Source of the DNA: Mnemiopsis leidyi
Lineage: Eukaryota; Ctenophora; Tentaculata; Lobata; Bolinopsidae
DNA length: 25,503 nt
Direction of reading: 5' to 3'
Assembly: GCA_000226015.1 (NCBI GenBank)
Contig: JH155225.1
Coordinates: 334,052-359,554 of the forward strand
This document shows positions 10,157-18,921 of the stretch, piece by piece. A program made the translations under genes and the position numbers. Numbering within the stretch: the first letter of the stretch is position 1; the number at the start of each line of letters is the position of its first letter. The notes under the pieces are model-generated. The model searched no databases and was not told the DNA's origin. It saw only the letters and a list, made by a program, of their open reading frames with translations.

Positions 10157-11930
10157 ATGGTTCAAACTGTCATTGCCTTTATAACAGCTTTGTAAGTTAA
10201 TCTATGTACATTTATTTGATCTTTAGCTTTGCACATAGTTTCCACCATGAGATATCAGATTACATTTTGCAAACACAGAGATTTTGTACAAATATTATCC
10301 CAGTAGCTACCACTTATCAGATATCAATTTAACGCTTTCTGATTTCATCACTTGAAGGTTTTTCATTTTGAACATGCTATGCCTCATGCCATTTATATTT
10401 TGTAACTAATATATGCTCCTATTTTCAGTTCATTGGGTTTACATGCATCAGCAAGATCTATCGAAGATGCTCCAGTCATAGCAAAAGATCGTCATGCTTT
10501 GCCTAGTAAGCAATCTCTAAATTCAAGAAATTATTGGATCTTAAGCCTTTAAACATAGTTTGTATTGCATACAGGAGAAATTTAGGAAATTCAACTAGAA
10601 TACCTTATTTAACATGGTAAAGTAGTCTATGTAGCTTATAATGCTACACGATCAGTGCCACTTAAATATTTCAGATGACCTTGTTGATTTTGAGAGTTTA
10701 AACACGATGGATACAATTGTGCACCATAGCAATGAAGAGGAAGGTCAGATAAATTGTTTCACTGTATTGATTTAAGAGATGCTACCCTTTAAACAGTAGA
10801 CTGTCTCACAGAAGCACTTGCAATAGTTATGCATCTTATTCACGTTATCTTTGTTTGTATAGGACTATAATGTGCGTAAGCATCTTTTGTGTAACAAATA
10901 AGACACTGTTCTGCAATATTTCAAAAGGTTTAACACCTGTCATCTTCTGGCTGAAAGTTTATTGTCAGGTGACATGACATGCAACAAGCATAATTCTTAA
11001 ACAACTTTATAAACATATAAAATAATTGACTTAATCTTAACAAATGAATTACAAATCTGATAAAACTAATCAATTATCAAATTTATAATTTATTAGTTAA
11101 CATTTAGTCGATTATTTTATAAGTTTATAAAGTTGGTTAGGCTAGTTGCGTGTTACCTGACAATAAACTTTCAGCCAGAATATGACAGGTATTAAACCTT
11201 TTGAAATATCGCAGAACAGTGTCTAATTTGTTACAAAAAATGCTTACGTACATTATAGTCCTATTCATAACAATTATTTCGAAGAATGCCCTCTTTCGAG
11301 TTCCATTATTCATATTAATGCCTTCATAGTTATGTAATTAGAAGAGTACATTAACACACAATTCATTCCTAGTATTGGAAGCAAGTTATAGATTTTTGTT
11401 CACTTGATGTCAAAAATGTGAATGTGCAAGTTATTTATAGAACAAAAAACGGTTTAAATCGTGAGTGATTTCAGCTAAAATGCCGATTTAAATCGGGAGT
11501 GACATCAGCTTGAATGCCGGTTTGACGCTTTGTTAAGGACTTTCCTTATAATTTTAAGGGCAGCAATTTATTCAGGCTAATTATGAAGCCCGTGTTACTG
11601 TGATGTCAACAAATAAGTCCCAGAGAAAATAGGAAATTTTACAATAATTCTGATTAGCTTAAATCAATAAATTAATCTTTGTAACACATTTATAAAATTC
11701 TGTAACACAACTGTATAAGAAAATATAAACATAATTAATTCTATATAAGAGGATCTTATGTCCAAAATTGTATTAAATGTGCCCAATGAATTTTTCGAAA
11801 TTCTCAATTAAGGATGCAAGCAAATAAACTTATCGTTGTCTGATATGTGGACACTGTGCAGTAAAAACTACAATTAACACTTATTTCAGGGATGCTTGGC
11901 CCAGTTATGTGGCGTGTGGACGTCAAATGA
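10157..11930 (+). CDS. Predicted short secreted peptide precursor, 4 exons, unknown family
   Basis: Exons 10157-10191, 10429-10505, 10675-10743 and 11890-11930 join in phases 2, 1 and 1 to give 73 residues. Donors are GTAAGT, GTAAGC and a weaker GTCAGA; acceptors all end TTCAG. Residues 1-20 (MVQTVIAFITAFSLGLHASA) form a signal peptide with an A-x-A cleavage site before RSIEDAP. The mature part of about 53 residues is acidic, has no cysteine, and ends MLGPVMWRVDVK. There are no dibasic processing sites and no amidation Gly, so a classical neuropeptide precursor is not supported. If the weak third donor is skipped, the frame ends at a TAA at 10775 after 70 residues. TGCAG precedes the ATG by 4 nt. 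No family is recognised; likely lineage-restricted. The phase agreement across four exons is the main support. Confidence 0.55.
10862..11261. mobile_element. 400-bp foldback MITE with TA target duplication
   Basis: The whole element is an imperfect palindrome centred near 11062. The left arm begins GGACTATAATGTGCGTAAGC and the right arm ends in its near complement, ATTATAGTCC. Long matching blocks continue inward on both arms, for example the ones containing AGACACTGTTCTGC and CTGGCTGAAAGTTTATTG. TA flanks both ends (10860-10861 and 11262-11263), the target of Tc1/mariner-type transposases. It has no coding capacity, so it would be a non-autonomous foldback element. It sits in the third intron of the predicted secreted-peptide gene. 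Confidence 0.88.
11449..11520. repeat. ~35-bp tandem duplication with GATTTAAATC palindrome
   Basis: Two adjacent similar units run from GGTTTAAATCGTGAGTGA to AAATGCC and from GATTTAAATCGGGAGTGA to GAATGCC. The second start forms the perfect palindrome CGATTTAAATCG. The repeat lies in the third intron of the secreted-peptide gene. Confidence 0.8.
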
Positions 11931-12379
11931 AAGAGACATTACATTTTGTTGAAGTCAGAGGTCAAACCGTCGGCCTGCAGTCGGAGTTACAGTCAAAGCC
12001 AATTATGACTTCATTTTTTAATGACTGCTTTAATTCTGACGATGTAGACAATCGTTTTGACTTTTTAAATTAAGTTTTGACGCAGATATACAAACCACTT
12101 TAAGTTAATTTGCAAACGATCAGTAAACGACAAAGCGGTTGACTGCGTGAATCAGTTTTGAAGAATGTGCATGTTACGGTAATGTTTGTCATTTGACGTT
12201 AAGGATTATTTAATTTGCATTGAGATTTGCTAGTTTTTATTTATCAATCAGCAATGAAACCCTCGAAAAGTTCCAGGTTAACTTTTATCTAAATTGAAAA
12301 TACAATAAGGCCAACAATATTTACATTACATATATTGGTAAGCTTTGTGATATGGCCAAAGCTTTGTACAGCAGCGCAC
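11931..12379. other. 3' flank of the secreted-peptide gene, nothing else recognised
   Basis: No AATAAA is visible soon after the stop at 11930. No exon or element was recognised before the repeat region that begins near 12380. Confidence 0.4.
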
Positions 12380-12498
12380 ACCCTCCCGTCACTTTATTCT
12401 CCATTTTATACTCTATTCGCTTCGAATGAGGGTCGGACAAAGTCAGGCAAGCCAAAGCTAAACGAGATTGTTTAAATATCATTATTAAGTTGTTGCAG

Positions 12499-12890
12499 TG
12501 ATATCCGACTCACGCAGCTAAAGAACGGTAGACGGATATAATCTCGTCAATTATTTAGCTGCACACAAATTTGCAATTGTATTATATTGGCCATGACAAG
12601 ATGTCGATATGATAATGATATTGGTTTAATCTTAACCTTGACGAGCTGATATCCGTCTAAGGTTCTAAGGAAACGTTAAAACCAGAAGAGCAGCAATGCT
12701 GCGAGTCGGGTAACATCTCGACAATGTTAACCTCTCAAAGAAATTTAACATTTAAACGATCCGGTTATCGAAGCTGACTGAGCGATGCTCGGCTCTTTAG
12801 TCTTTGACGAGATGATATCCGTCTAACGTTCTAACGAGGAGAGCAGAAAACTGCGAGCCGCGCGCGGGTCGGGTAACATCTCGACAATTT
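12499..12890. repeat. Three copies of a TTGACGAG..GATATCCGTCTA repeat, one inverted
   Basis: Direct copies at 12638-12725 and 12804-12887 share TTGACGAG.TGATATCCGT, then a TTCTAA block, GAGCAG, CTGCGAG and the end GGGTAACATCTCGACAAT. A partial inverted copy at about 12520-12550 shows the complement of the first 30 bases. Copy 2 carries an insertion of CGCGCG-type sequence. Mixed orientation argues for dispersed transposition rather than simple tandem growth. Confidence 0.85.
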
Positions 12891-13008
12891 AGACTTTACG
12901 TTCGTCGCAAACCGAAGCCAGAGAGCAGCAACGTCGCGTTTTTGTTTGACTTTTACCCGCCAAAACTCCTGGACGAGTTCACCTGTGTTGTGTATGCTAG
13001 CGCATAAC

Positions 13009-13331
13009 TTGTCAGACGTTGCCTGACCTGCTGCCGCGAAGCGGCAGCCCCCGCGCGCGAAGGGCGCGGCGCGGCAGCGAAAATTGAAAATTGAAAATGG
13101 GCCGCAACGCAAGGCAACGCATAGCGACCCGGCGACACCTGTTATTAATCCGAATTTGGACACGTTGGCATGGAGCCTTGCTAAGCCAACATAGCCCTGT
13201 GGCTCGCGCTGCGCGCGCCCTATCGGGGGCTTTTGCGACGCGCGTCCGTCCTAATTTGTGATAAGATCACAAGAGATATATTGTCAGACGTTGCCTGACC
13301 TACTGCCGCGAAGCGGCAGCCCCGCGCGCGA
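13009..13331. repeat. Direct repeat with GC-rich hairpin, two copies
   Basis: TTGTCAGACGTTGCCTGACC, then a perfect hairpin CTGCCGC-GAA-GCGGCAG and a CCCCGCGCGCGA tail, occur at 13009-13060 and 13281-13331 with almost no differences. The second copy runs into the assembly gap. A GC-rich hairpin near an element end recalls Helitron-like 3' ends, but no CTRR end was found next to it, so the class stays open. Confidence 0.85.
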
Positions 13332-14408
13332 GCACGCNNNNNNNNNNCTTTAAACTTAAGTTTAACTGACTTTTGTCGAATGACAGATGTCAGATTAAGA
13401 AATGAATGTAACACGAACAAAGCTCCGAACAAATCTTTTGAACGACTAATTCATGAAACGCAAAAGCGTAAAAACAACGCAGTATGAATAAATTATGAAG
13501 GCAGCACATACAATACAATAATGACGACGTCATGCAGAGTTAAGATATTTGAAACAAACTATGCAAAGAACGCGCAATTGTGTTCAAACTTTGCGCGTGC
13601 AAATTTTTAAACATGGCTGCATCAAACGGCTGCATTAATTCGCGCGTCTGCATTTACACGTGCCGAATTTCAAAGAAATTCTAGACGCGCATCGCCCGTT
13701 AGACCCCCGGAGAGCAGAGAGGGTCTAAGACAACATCAGTTATGAGGCCGAGGGTCAGTCTGCGACGCAAATGTTAAAATATGGAACCCTCCCGACATTT
13801 TATTCTCTATTCGCTTTGAATGAGCGTCGGACAAAGTCAGACAACGTAAAGCCGTTAAAGTAAAACGCACCATTTATCAAGGCAATCGCAAAGAAATAAT
13901 GAAATTAAATAGCAGTAGCACATGAGAATTATCTGACAAAAGAAGGTGTACAAAATAGTATACTAGTAATTGAAGATCAGCTTGAACTTGAAATATTGTT
14001 CCCAACAATAATTATATTTATAGAGATCATAGATTATAGTTATCTGCTCACAAAAATAAAAAAAAGGAATTTATAAGCTGTTATACTTTAGTTTAAGGTT
14101 ACATGAGTATTTTATCTTGAATTGAAGGTAAACTGCTTATTAAGAAAGTAACCATATTTGAATTTCAAGCACCTATAAATCTTAAATAACAAAATTCGTA
14201 GCATAGGTACACTGTGGTTTGTAAGTTAGTTGACGTTATCTTATTCTTTACAATCGTAATCGAAAAGGTAAAAAGACCCAAAACCAATCATCATATAATA
14301 CAGAGCAAAATCAAATAGAGTCTTTCAGTTTTGAACAGTACAATTATACACGCAGTGCATTACAAAAGGGCCAAATGGTTGCTAAGCCAACATAGCCCTG
14401 AAGCTCGC
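13178..14408. repeat. ~30-bp direct repeat TTGCTAAGCCAACATAGCCC, two copies
   Basis: A 22-base identical core, with a similar extension (CTGTGGCTCGC and CTGAAGCTCGC), lies at 13178-13207 and 14379-14408. The second copy is outside the mosaic block, close to the 3' end of DYNLRB, showing that the element family also reaches that flank. Confidence 0.85.
13338..13347. other. Assembly gap (10 N)
   Basis: Ten Ns follow a GCGCGCGAGCACGC run. The true size may differ from ten, since it falls in CpG-rich repeats. Confidence 1.
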
Positions 14409-14530
14409 ACAGGGATATACGTGTTTAGCAAACCAAATGGTTGGAGGGTAAGATCTGCCTCAAGAGATCGACTAAAGGGTAACGATAGCGGTGGGGTTGA
14501 GGCAGCACTCTTCACCAAGTATGATATCGT
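13853..14530. other. Gene-free flank between the repeat mosaic and DYNLRB
   Basis: AT-rich sequence with no exon seen. The plus-strand open frame at 14331-14534 overlaps the dispersed repeat copy at 14379 and the 3' end of DYNLRB on the other strand, and is not supported as a gene. Confidence 0.5.
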
Positions 14531-15112
14531 CTAGGAAGATACAGATGGATCCTGGATTACGATCAGCAGATAATCTTTGTCGGGAGCTACCATTATCTCG
14601 TGTTTTTTCGACCTGTCGGGGCGAAAAGTGAAATTTAAATATTTTGATAATCGATTAAATCAAAACGATTACCGATCTGAGTCGCATGATAAGATATTTT
14701 TCACAAACATCAACAGAAACAAGTGACTAAGCACAAACCTGATCCTAAGGAAAGTTAAGTCGTTCTGAGCATCTATCTCCCGCACACCAGATTTAGCCTT
14801 GATGGCAAGCTCGTGTATCAGCCCGGCATACTGTACTGTCGTACTGTTATCCAGAGTTGTCCTTATCGGGATACCTGGTAGAAGTCGTGTTTTAATTCTT
14901 AAGCGTCAAATATCAGCATTTTTTGACACAGATCCCCTGTGAAGAATAATCCTCAAATTAGCCCATGCTTTATGTATAAGTAACTAAGAGAGAAAATAAC
15001 AACAACTAAGAGAGAAAATAACAACAAACTCACCATCTTGACTAACAACAATGATCCCGATAACACCTTTATGGGACTGTATTCTCTTGATGGTTTCCTC
15101 GACTTCAGACAT
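14531..15112 (-). CDS. DYNLRB1: Dynein light chain roadblock (DYNLRB), 3 exons, complete
   Basis: Exons 15112-15034, 14874-14739 and 14612-14531 join in phases 1 and 2 to give 98 residues, the normal size of the family. The product starts [20 protein letters not shown]. It carries the family signatures [46 protein letters not shown] and [10 protein letters not shown]. Roadblock light chains dimerise and bind the intermediate chain of cytoplasmic and ciliary dynein, and take part in cargo binding and intraflagellar transport. Donors are GTGAGT and GTTTGT; acceptors are TACCAG and CGACAG. Two 22-base tandem units follow the first donor. Only the last few residues (PSVSS) depart from the animal consensus. 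DYNLRB1 versus DYNLRB2 cannot be told apart here; the symbol marks the family. Near certain. Confidence 0.97.
14982..15025. repeat. 22-bp tandem duplication in DYNLRB intron 1
   Basis: AACTAAGAGAGAAAATAACA plus AC is present twice head to tail, immediately inside the 5' splice site of intron 1. On the coding strand it is pyrimidine-rich. Confidence 0.95.
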
Positions 15113-15633
15113 CGCTTAAGTAGTGGCTTGTGAGGGGAACAGTACACGATATATTCGTGAAAAAGAGAGCTGGAAAAACAGAGTTGATAAAGACGGAACA
15201 TTTGGGAGAATCAGTTTGAAATTCATATGTAGCATGTTGGAGACATGCAACATAGCTGAACTATAAACCGCAGTCAAACTGAACGCACAATAAAGAAGGC
15301 AATCTGAGTTGAATAATTCGGCAATGATGTGATAATATTAAGCAACGCTTTTTCGTAAGCATAAAAATCCGTCATTTCTAAAATTAAAGCATAGAATACG
15401 TACTAAAAGTAAAAATTAAGCTAACATAGCTGTCGAATATAAATCAAATTGTGTCATAGGAACATGAAATACTTAAAATAGTAAAAAAAAGCCTCTAAAA
15501 ACCATAAAATATTCTGTATCACGTCTAATTTAAATAGTCATAAGTATAAATACATAGTTAACAAAACCTGAAAATATGCTTTATGCAGTCTATAACTATA
15601 AGTTAGATTTCTGATGATCAGACTTAGTCCAAA
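15113..15633. other. Intergenic spacer CRYL1-DYNLRB
   Basis: 521 AT-rich bases lie between the CRYL1 stop and the DYNLRB start on the same strand. No exon and no clear AATAAA in the sense of CRYL1 was seen in the first 150 bases after its stop. TTAAG ends 2 nt before the DYNLRB ATG. Confidence 0.5.
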
Positions 15634-16716
15634 CTAAGGTTTATCTGGAATAGACTGCTTGAACACAGCCAGTTGTTTAAGCACCCCATCTCTCCACTGA
15701 AGATTCTCCTTGTGTTTGTCCATGGGCACCTTGCCCTCAACATACTCTCTGACTTTCTCCAACGTCTCCCCGGTCATATGACGGGGCTCTCCGAACTGTT
15801 TGCTTACTCTCACTATCCCGTCACTGTACCGCTCCGCGTAGTCCGTCACTCCTTCCGGAGCGTTCAAGTGGATTGTCTGGAACGGTCCGATAAAGCTCCA
15901 CCTGAGACCCAGACCGCTTGTCATGACCGTGTCAATGTCCTGGGGATCACACACCCCGTCCTCCACCAGCCGCCAACTCTCCTGCAGGACAGCGTATTGG
16001 AGCCTGTTTAGGATGAAACCGTCACACTCTTTCTTGGCCACTACAGGCTTCATCCCTATCTGCTTCATGATGGAGATTGTTTTGTCCTTGGCCAGGTCAG
16101 TAGTCCAGGGTGCAGGTATGATCTCAACAGCAGGACAGTAGTGGGGTGGGTTTACGGGGTGAGACACGATACAGTTGGAGCGGTGTGAGAGTGTCTCTGT
16201 AAACTTGGAGGGTACGATACAGGAGGTAGAGCTGGAGAGGATGGTCGTGTCTGAGACCAGAGTGTCCAGCTCCGAGAACACTTTCCGTTTTAGTTCCACA
16301 TCTTCAGGAACACATTCCTGCAGGAGTAGGGCTCCTTCAACTGCAGAGGAAAGGAAGGTCGAGGTGGAAACTCGAGTGTAACATTCGGCAGGATCTCTAC
16401 CTGAAAATAGAACATTGATATCACAGGGGAAGGAAACATAGGTTATATTAAACGTTACACAACTCCCTAATTTGGTCACTTTTCTCCAAATCCAAGATAG
16501 AGTAAACATGGCGAATTGGAATTGAGGAACTTACAAACCTAGCAAAAGATTACTCTCGTGAAGGGAGTGGAGCTGGGCCTGAACAACCTCCATGGCTTGT
16601 GTCATGAGTTCCTCCTTTACATCATAGAGTACAACGCGGTATCCGCCACGTGCAAACAGGACCGCCCAACTCCGTCCTATCAGACCCGACCCTACTATAG
16701 CTATCTTCTCTGACAT
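15634..16716 (-). CDS. CRYL1: Lambda-crystallin / L-gulonate 3-dehydrogenase, 2 exons, complete
   Basis: Exon 1 is 16716 to 16535 (or 16539) and exon 2 is 16396 (or 16400) to 15634; both in-frame pairings give 314 residues, against about 319 in vertebrates. It is a 3-hydroxyacyl-CoA-dehydrogenase-type enzyme that oxidises L-gulonate with NAD+ in the cytosolic uronate pathway. The Rossmann motif GSGLIG is at ~9-14 and an NAD-ribose-binding Asp ends the second strand (YDV). LQECVPEDVELK, then SSSTS, the catalytic-type His in HPVNPPHY, and GFILNRLQYA (substrate Asn) all stand where the family has them. The C-terminal helical domain includes GLGLRWSFIGP and QWRD. Only one intron is left, compared with several in vertebrates. 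TTGCAG ends 5 nt before the ATG. The two ways of splicing the intron are described as a finding. Confidence 0.96.
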
Positions 16717-17652
16717 TGGAGCTGCAACGTAGGAGGGGGGGTTACCACCTTTTTGATCGGGAAGAGAGGGTTATATCTTACTTTACAGAGACAAGATGTA
16801 AAAATATACGTTATTTTTGGTATTTCTAACATTGAAATGGTTTGGGCTGTTTTGATCATAAACATTTAAATCAAATCGTATCAGAGAGAGAGAGAGAGAG
16901 AGAAAAATTTTTACACGTAACAACTAAACAGTAGAAAGATAAAATACAATACAGGTAAACAATCTAAACTTTACACAAAAATAAATCCTAACCGGCAGCC
17001 ACTTGAATAAAACCAAAAGGTTAAATGAAAATAAAAACTCATAGTTAAAAATAAGGTTTGTTAGGTAAAACTGACGTCAACCCTACAAAACGAACATTTA
17101 GTTTGATACAAGAGTATTTAGTACGATAATTAATACAATGTAACACTTCTCAATGGCAAAGAGAAGGCTAAGAACGTTCTTAATCATGCAGAGCATTTTA
17201 CTCAGATTATTTAACAAGAATGATCGGGTGGCTTGAATACAAAAGTTAGCAGATTACCGAAGATTTCTAATAAGCTACTGTAAAGACTAAACAACGGATG
17301 ATCGAAATCGTTAAGGCGGAGAAGGAAGTGTTTAAATTCCACTCCGGGCTAGCTCGCTGCTAGATGTTATGCAAATATTTTAAGATTACATTCTCAACAA
17401 TTAAATTTGGTATGCATGCTAAATTGTAAACTAGCTTTGAATCAAGAACTATGTCCGCCATTGAGAATGAATCGAGCGATATCACCACATGCACCTACAC
17501 AGCTAATTAAAACTATGATAAATCCTAACCAGAATGATAAACCTAACAAACTTAACTATATCAATTGTAAGACTATATACACTTATTGCATGCGTATGAT
17601 GAAATAGAAAATATACACTAACGAAGCGCTTATTAACAATGAACGCTAGAAT
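16717..17652. other. Intergenic spacer, PEF gene to CRYL1
   Basis: AT-rich, with a short (GA)n run at about 16882-16902 and a C-rich tract (on the minus strand) just upstream of CRYL1 at 16731-16741. A 21-codon plus-strand open frame at about 17299-17364 (MIEIVKAEKE...) has a coding-like look but no support. Nothing else was recognised. Confidence 0.45.
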
Positions 17653-18597
17653 CTAGTCGAAAGTAAGATTTTGGACAGGCCTAGGCCTGGACTCAACAAC
17701 CATGGTAACTAATCCCTCCAAATTCAACCTCAACGTCCCATCCAGAGACTGCTGATGAGTAAAAGCTTTGTGTAGAGACTGGACAGTTACACAGCATCGC
17801 ATGTAGTCGTCAAATCCTAGTGCTTGCATGTTACGAGAGTCGAAGTTCTTGATGAGAACTTTACACATAGTTTCATCGACTCCACATCCACAAGCCTGCA
17901 AGGTGCGCACATCAACAAAAGTAGAGAGAAAGTGGCATGGCAAGTCAGATAGGTGTTTAAAATAGTAAGTACTAAGACACAAGCAGGCAATTAGCAGGAG
18001 GAAAGGGTAATTAAGAAGGTGCAAGAAGAAGGAGGGAGATGTATATGTACCTGTAGTGTGTTGTATAGTTGGGTTGAGTTGATACCAGGGACGTGGTTAT
18101 TATTAGTCACGTGTAACGTGTAAGTGCTCCGCCAACTTCTAATGTACCTCACCATCGCTCCAAACTCGCTTATATCAATTTCCCCGTCCTTGTTCACGTC
18201 GAATAATCCTGTAATTGTCGTTCACGGCTCAAGTTTCAACCCCAGTTTAGGTGTCGCGAGTGTAATCTTGATGTTGGACCCCGGTTCAGGGACCCTTCCT
18301 CCGGCTGGTGCGACTTAACGGCAATGTTTGACCAGGTTTACATTACACTAAAACAATAGATTTCGGAACCGTGAAACCTTCTAGAAGGAAAGACTTACCC
18401 ATCAAAAGTTGACAAGTTTCCGGATTAAAATGGTTCTCATTTGCCAGCTTGAGTGCGGTGTAAAGCTCCTTTATGTCGATTTTACCATTTCTGTCACTGT
18501 CTACTCTGTAGAATACGGACTTGATATCACTTCCTAGATTTCCTTCGTCCATAGCTGCACCGGTACCACATCCTACTAGGAAACTTGGGTTAGTCAT
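17653..18597 (-). CDS. Penta-EF-hand calcium-binding protein, 3 exons
   Basis: Exons 18597-18399, 18208-18051 and 17895-17653 (phases 1 and 0) give 199 residues, near the ~190-200 of sorcin, grancalcin and ALG-2. EF1 (33-44, DSDRNGKIDIKE) and EF2 (70-81, DVNKDGEIDISE) are complete 12-residue calcium loops. The family signature FNPETCQLLM precedes EF2, and W92 follows in the linker. EF3 (~99-113, HVTNNNHVPGINSTQ) has lost the acidic ligands and gained two residues. EF4 (FDSRNMQALGFDDYMRCC) and EF5 are degenerate, as is usual for the C-terminal dimer-forming pair. Such proteins bind Ca2+ and move to membranes or partner peptides. The start is uncertain: the ATG at 18597 is first after an in-frame TGA at 18625, but Met16 (18552) directly follows an acceptor-like GTGCAG|CT and fits the family better, giving 184 residues. 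The subfamily was not resolved. Confidence 0.88.
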
Positions 18598-18921
18598 GTA
18601 AGCGGTGTAACATGTAGCTACACATCATTGTTATGTTAATTACACACAATGATAGGAGAAATATTCATTGTGCACTAATGCATTAAATAATAACCTTTCA
18701 GGACTACGGAGCATTATGACAAATATTCCTGTCCTGAATATGCAGTTTTGAAGAGGCCGATCAGATCTAATTTTCAATAAAACTACAACAATTCCTGCGT
18801 AGACGAGAGTGCGCTGTAAAGTCTACAGAAAACTCTGAAAATGAGACTTTTCACAGCTGATTTGTATTCGGAGATCGCGCGTGCGCACCAGCGTCGCGTC
18901 GAGCGGTTTCTTGGTTTGACT
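18598..18921. other. Intergenic spacer, DPH2 to PEF gene
   Basis: 324 bases between the DPH2 stop and the upstream ATG of the penta-EF-hand gene, same strand. It includes a CpG-rich patch at about 18874-18905. No exon was seen. An AATAAA at about 18776 is on the plus strand and so does not serve DPH2. Confidence 0.5.

Larger units (their letters stand above)
12380..13852. repeat. CpG-rich mosaic repeat block bounded by a ~65-bp direct repeat
   Basis: Similar segments starting ACCCTCCCG and continuing through TCTATTCGCTT.GAATGAG and CGGACAAAGTCAG lie at 12380-12450 and 13786-13850, in the same orientation. Inside are repeat families listed separately, and GC-rich, CpG-rich runs unlike the surrounding AT-rich DNA. 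The long minus-strand open frames here (12831-13163, 13220-13432) run through these repeats, one of them across the N gap, and are not genes. The block may be a non-autonomous mobile element or part of a larger tandem array; its class is not recognised. Confidence 0.7.

Noticed and set aside
13029..13047. GC-rich hairpin as a bacterial-type terminator
   Set aside because: No T tract follows, the context is eukaryotic, and the hairpin is part of a repeated module.
12831..13432. Minus-strand open frames rich in Arg/Ala/Gly
   Set aside because: They run through CpG-rich repeats; one crosses the N gap, and both share the same repeat-encoded segment (CRFAA.GQATSD). They are open because of base composition.
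15673..16381. Three plus-strand open frames opposite CRYL1
   Set aside because: Shadows of the CRYL1 second exon, which has all catalytic motifs on the minus strand.
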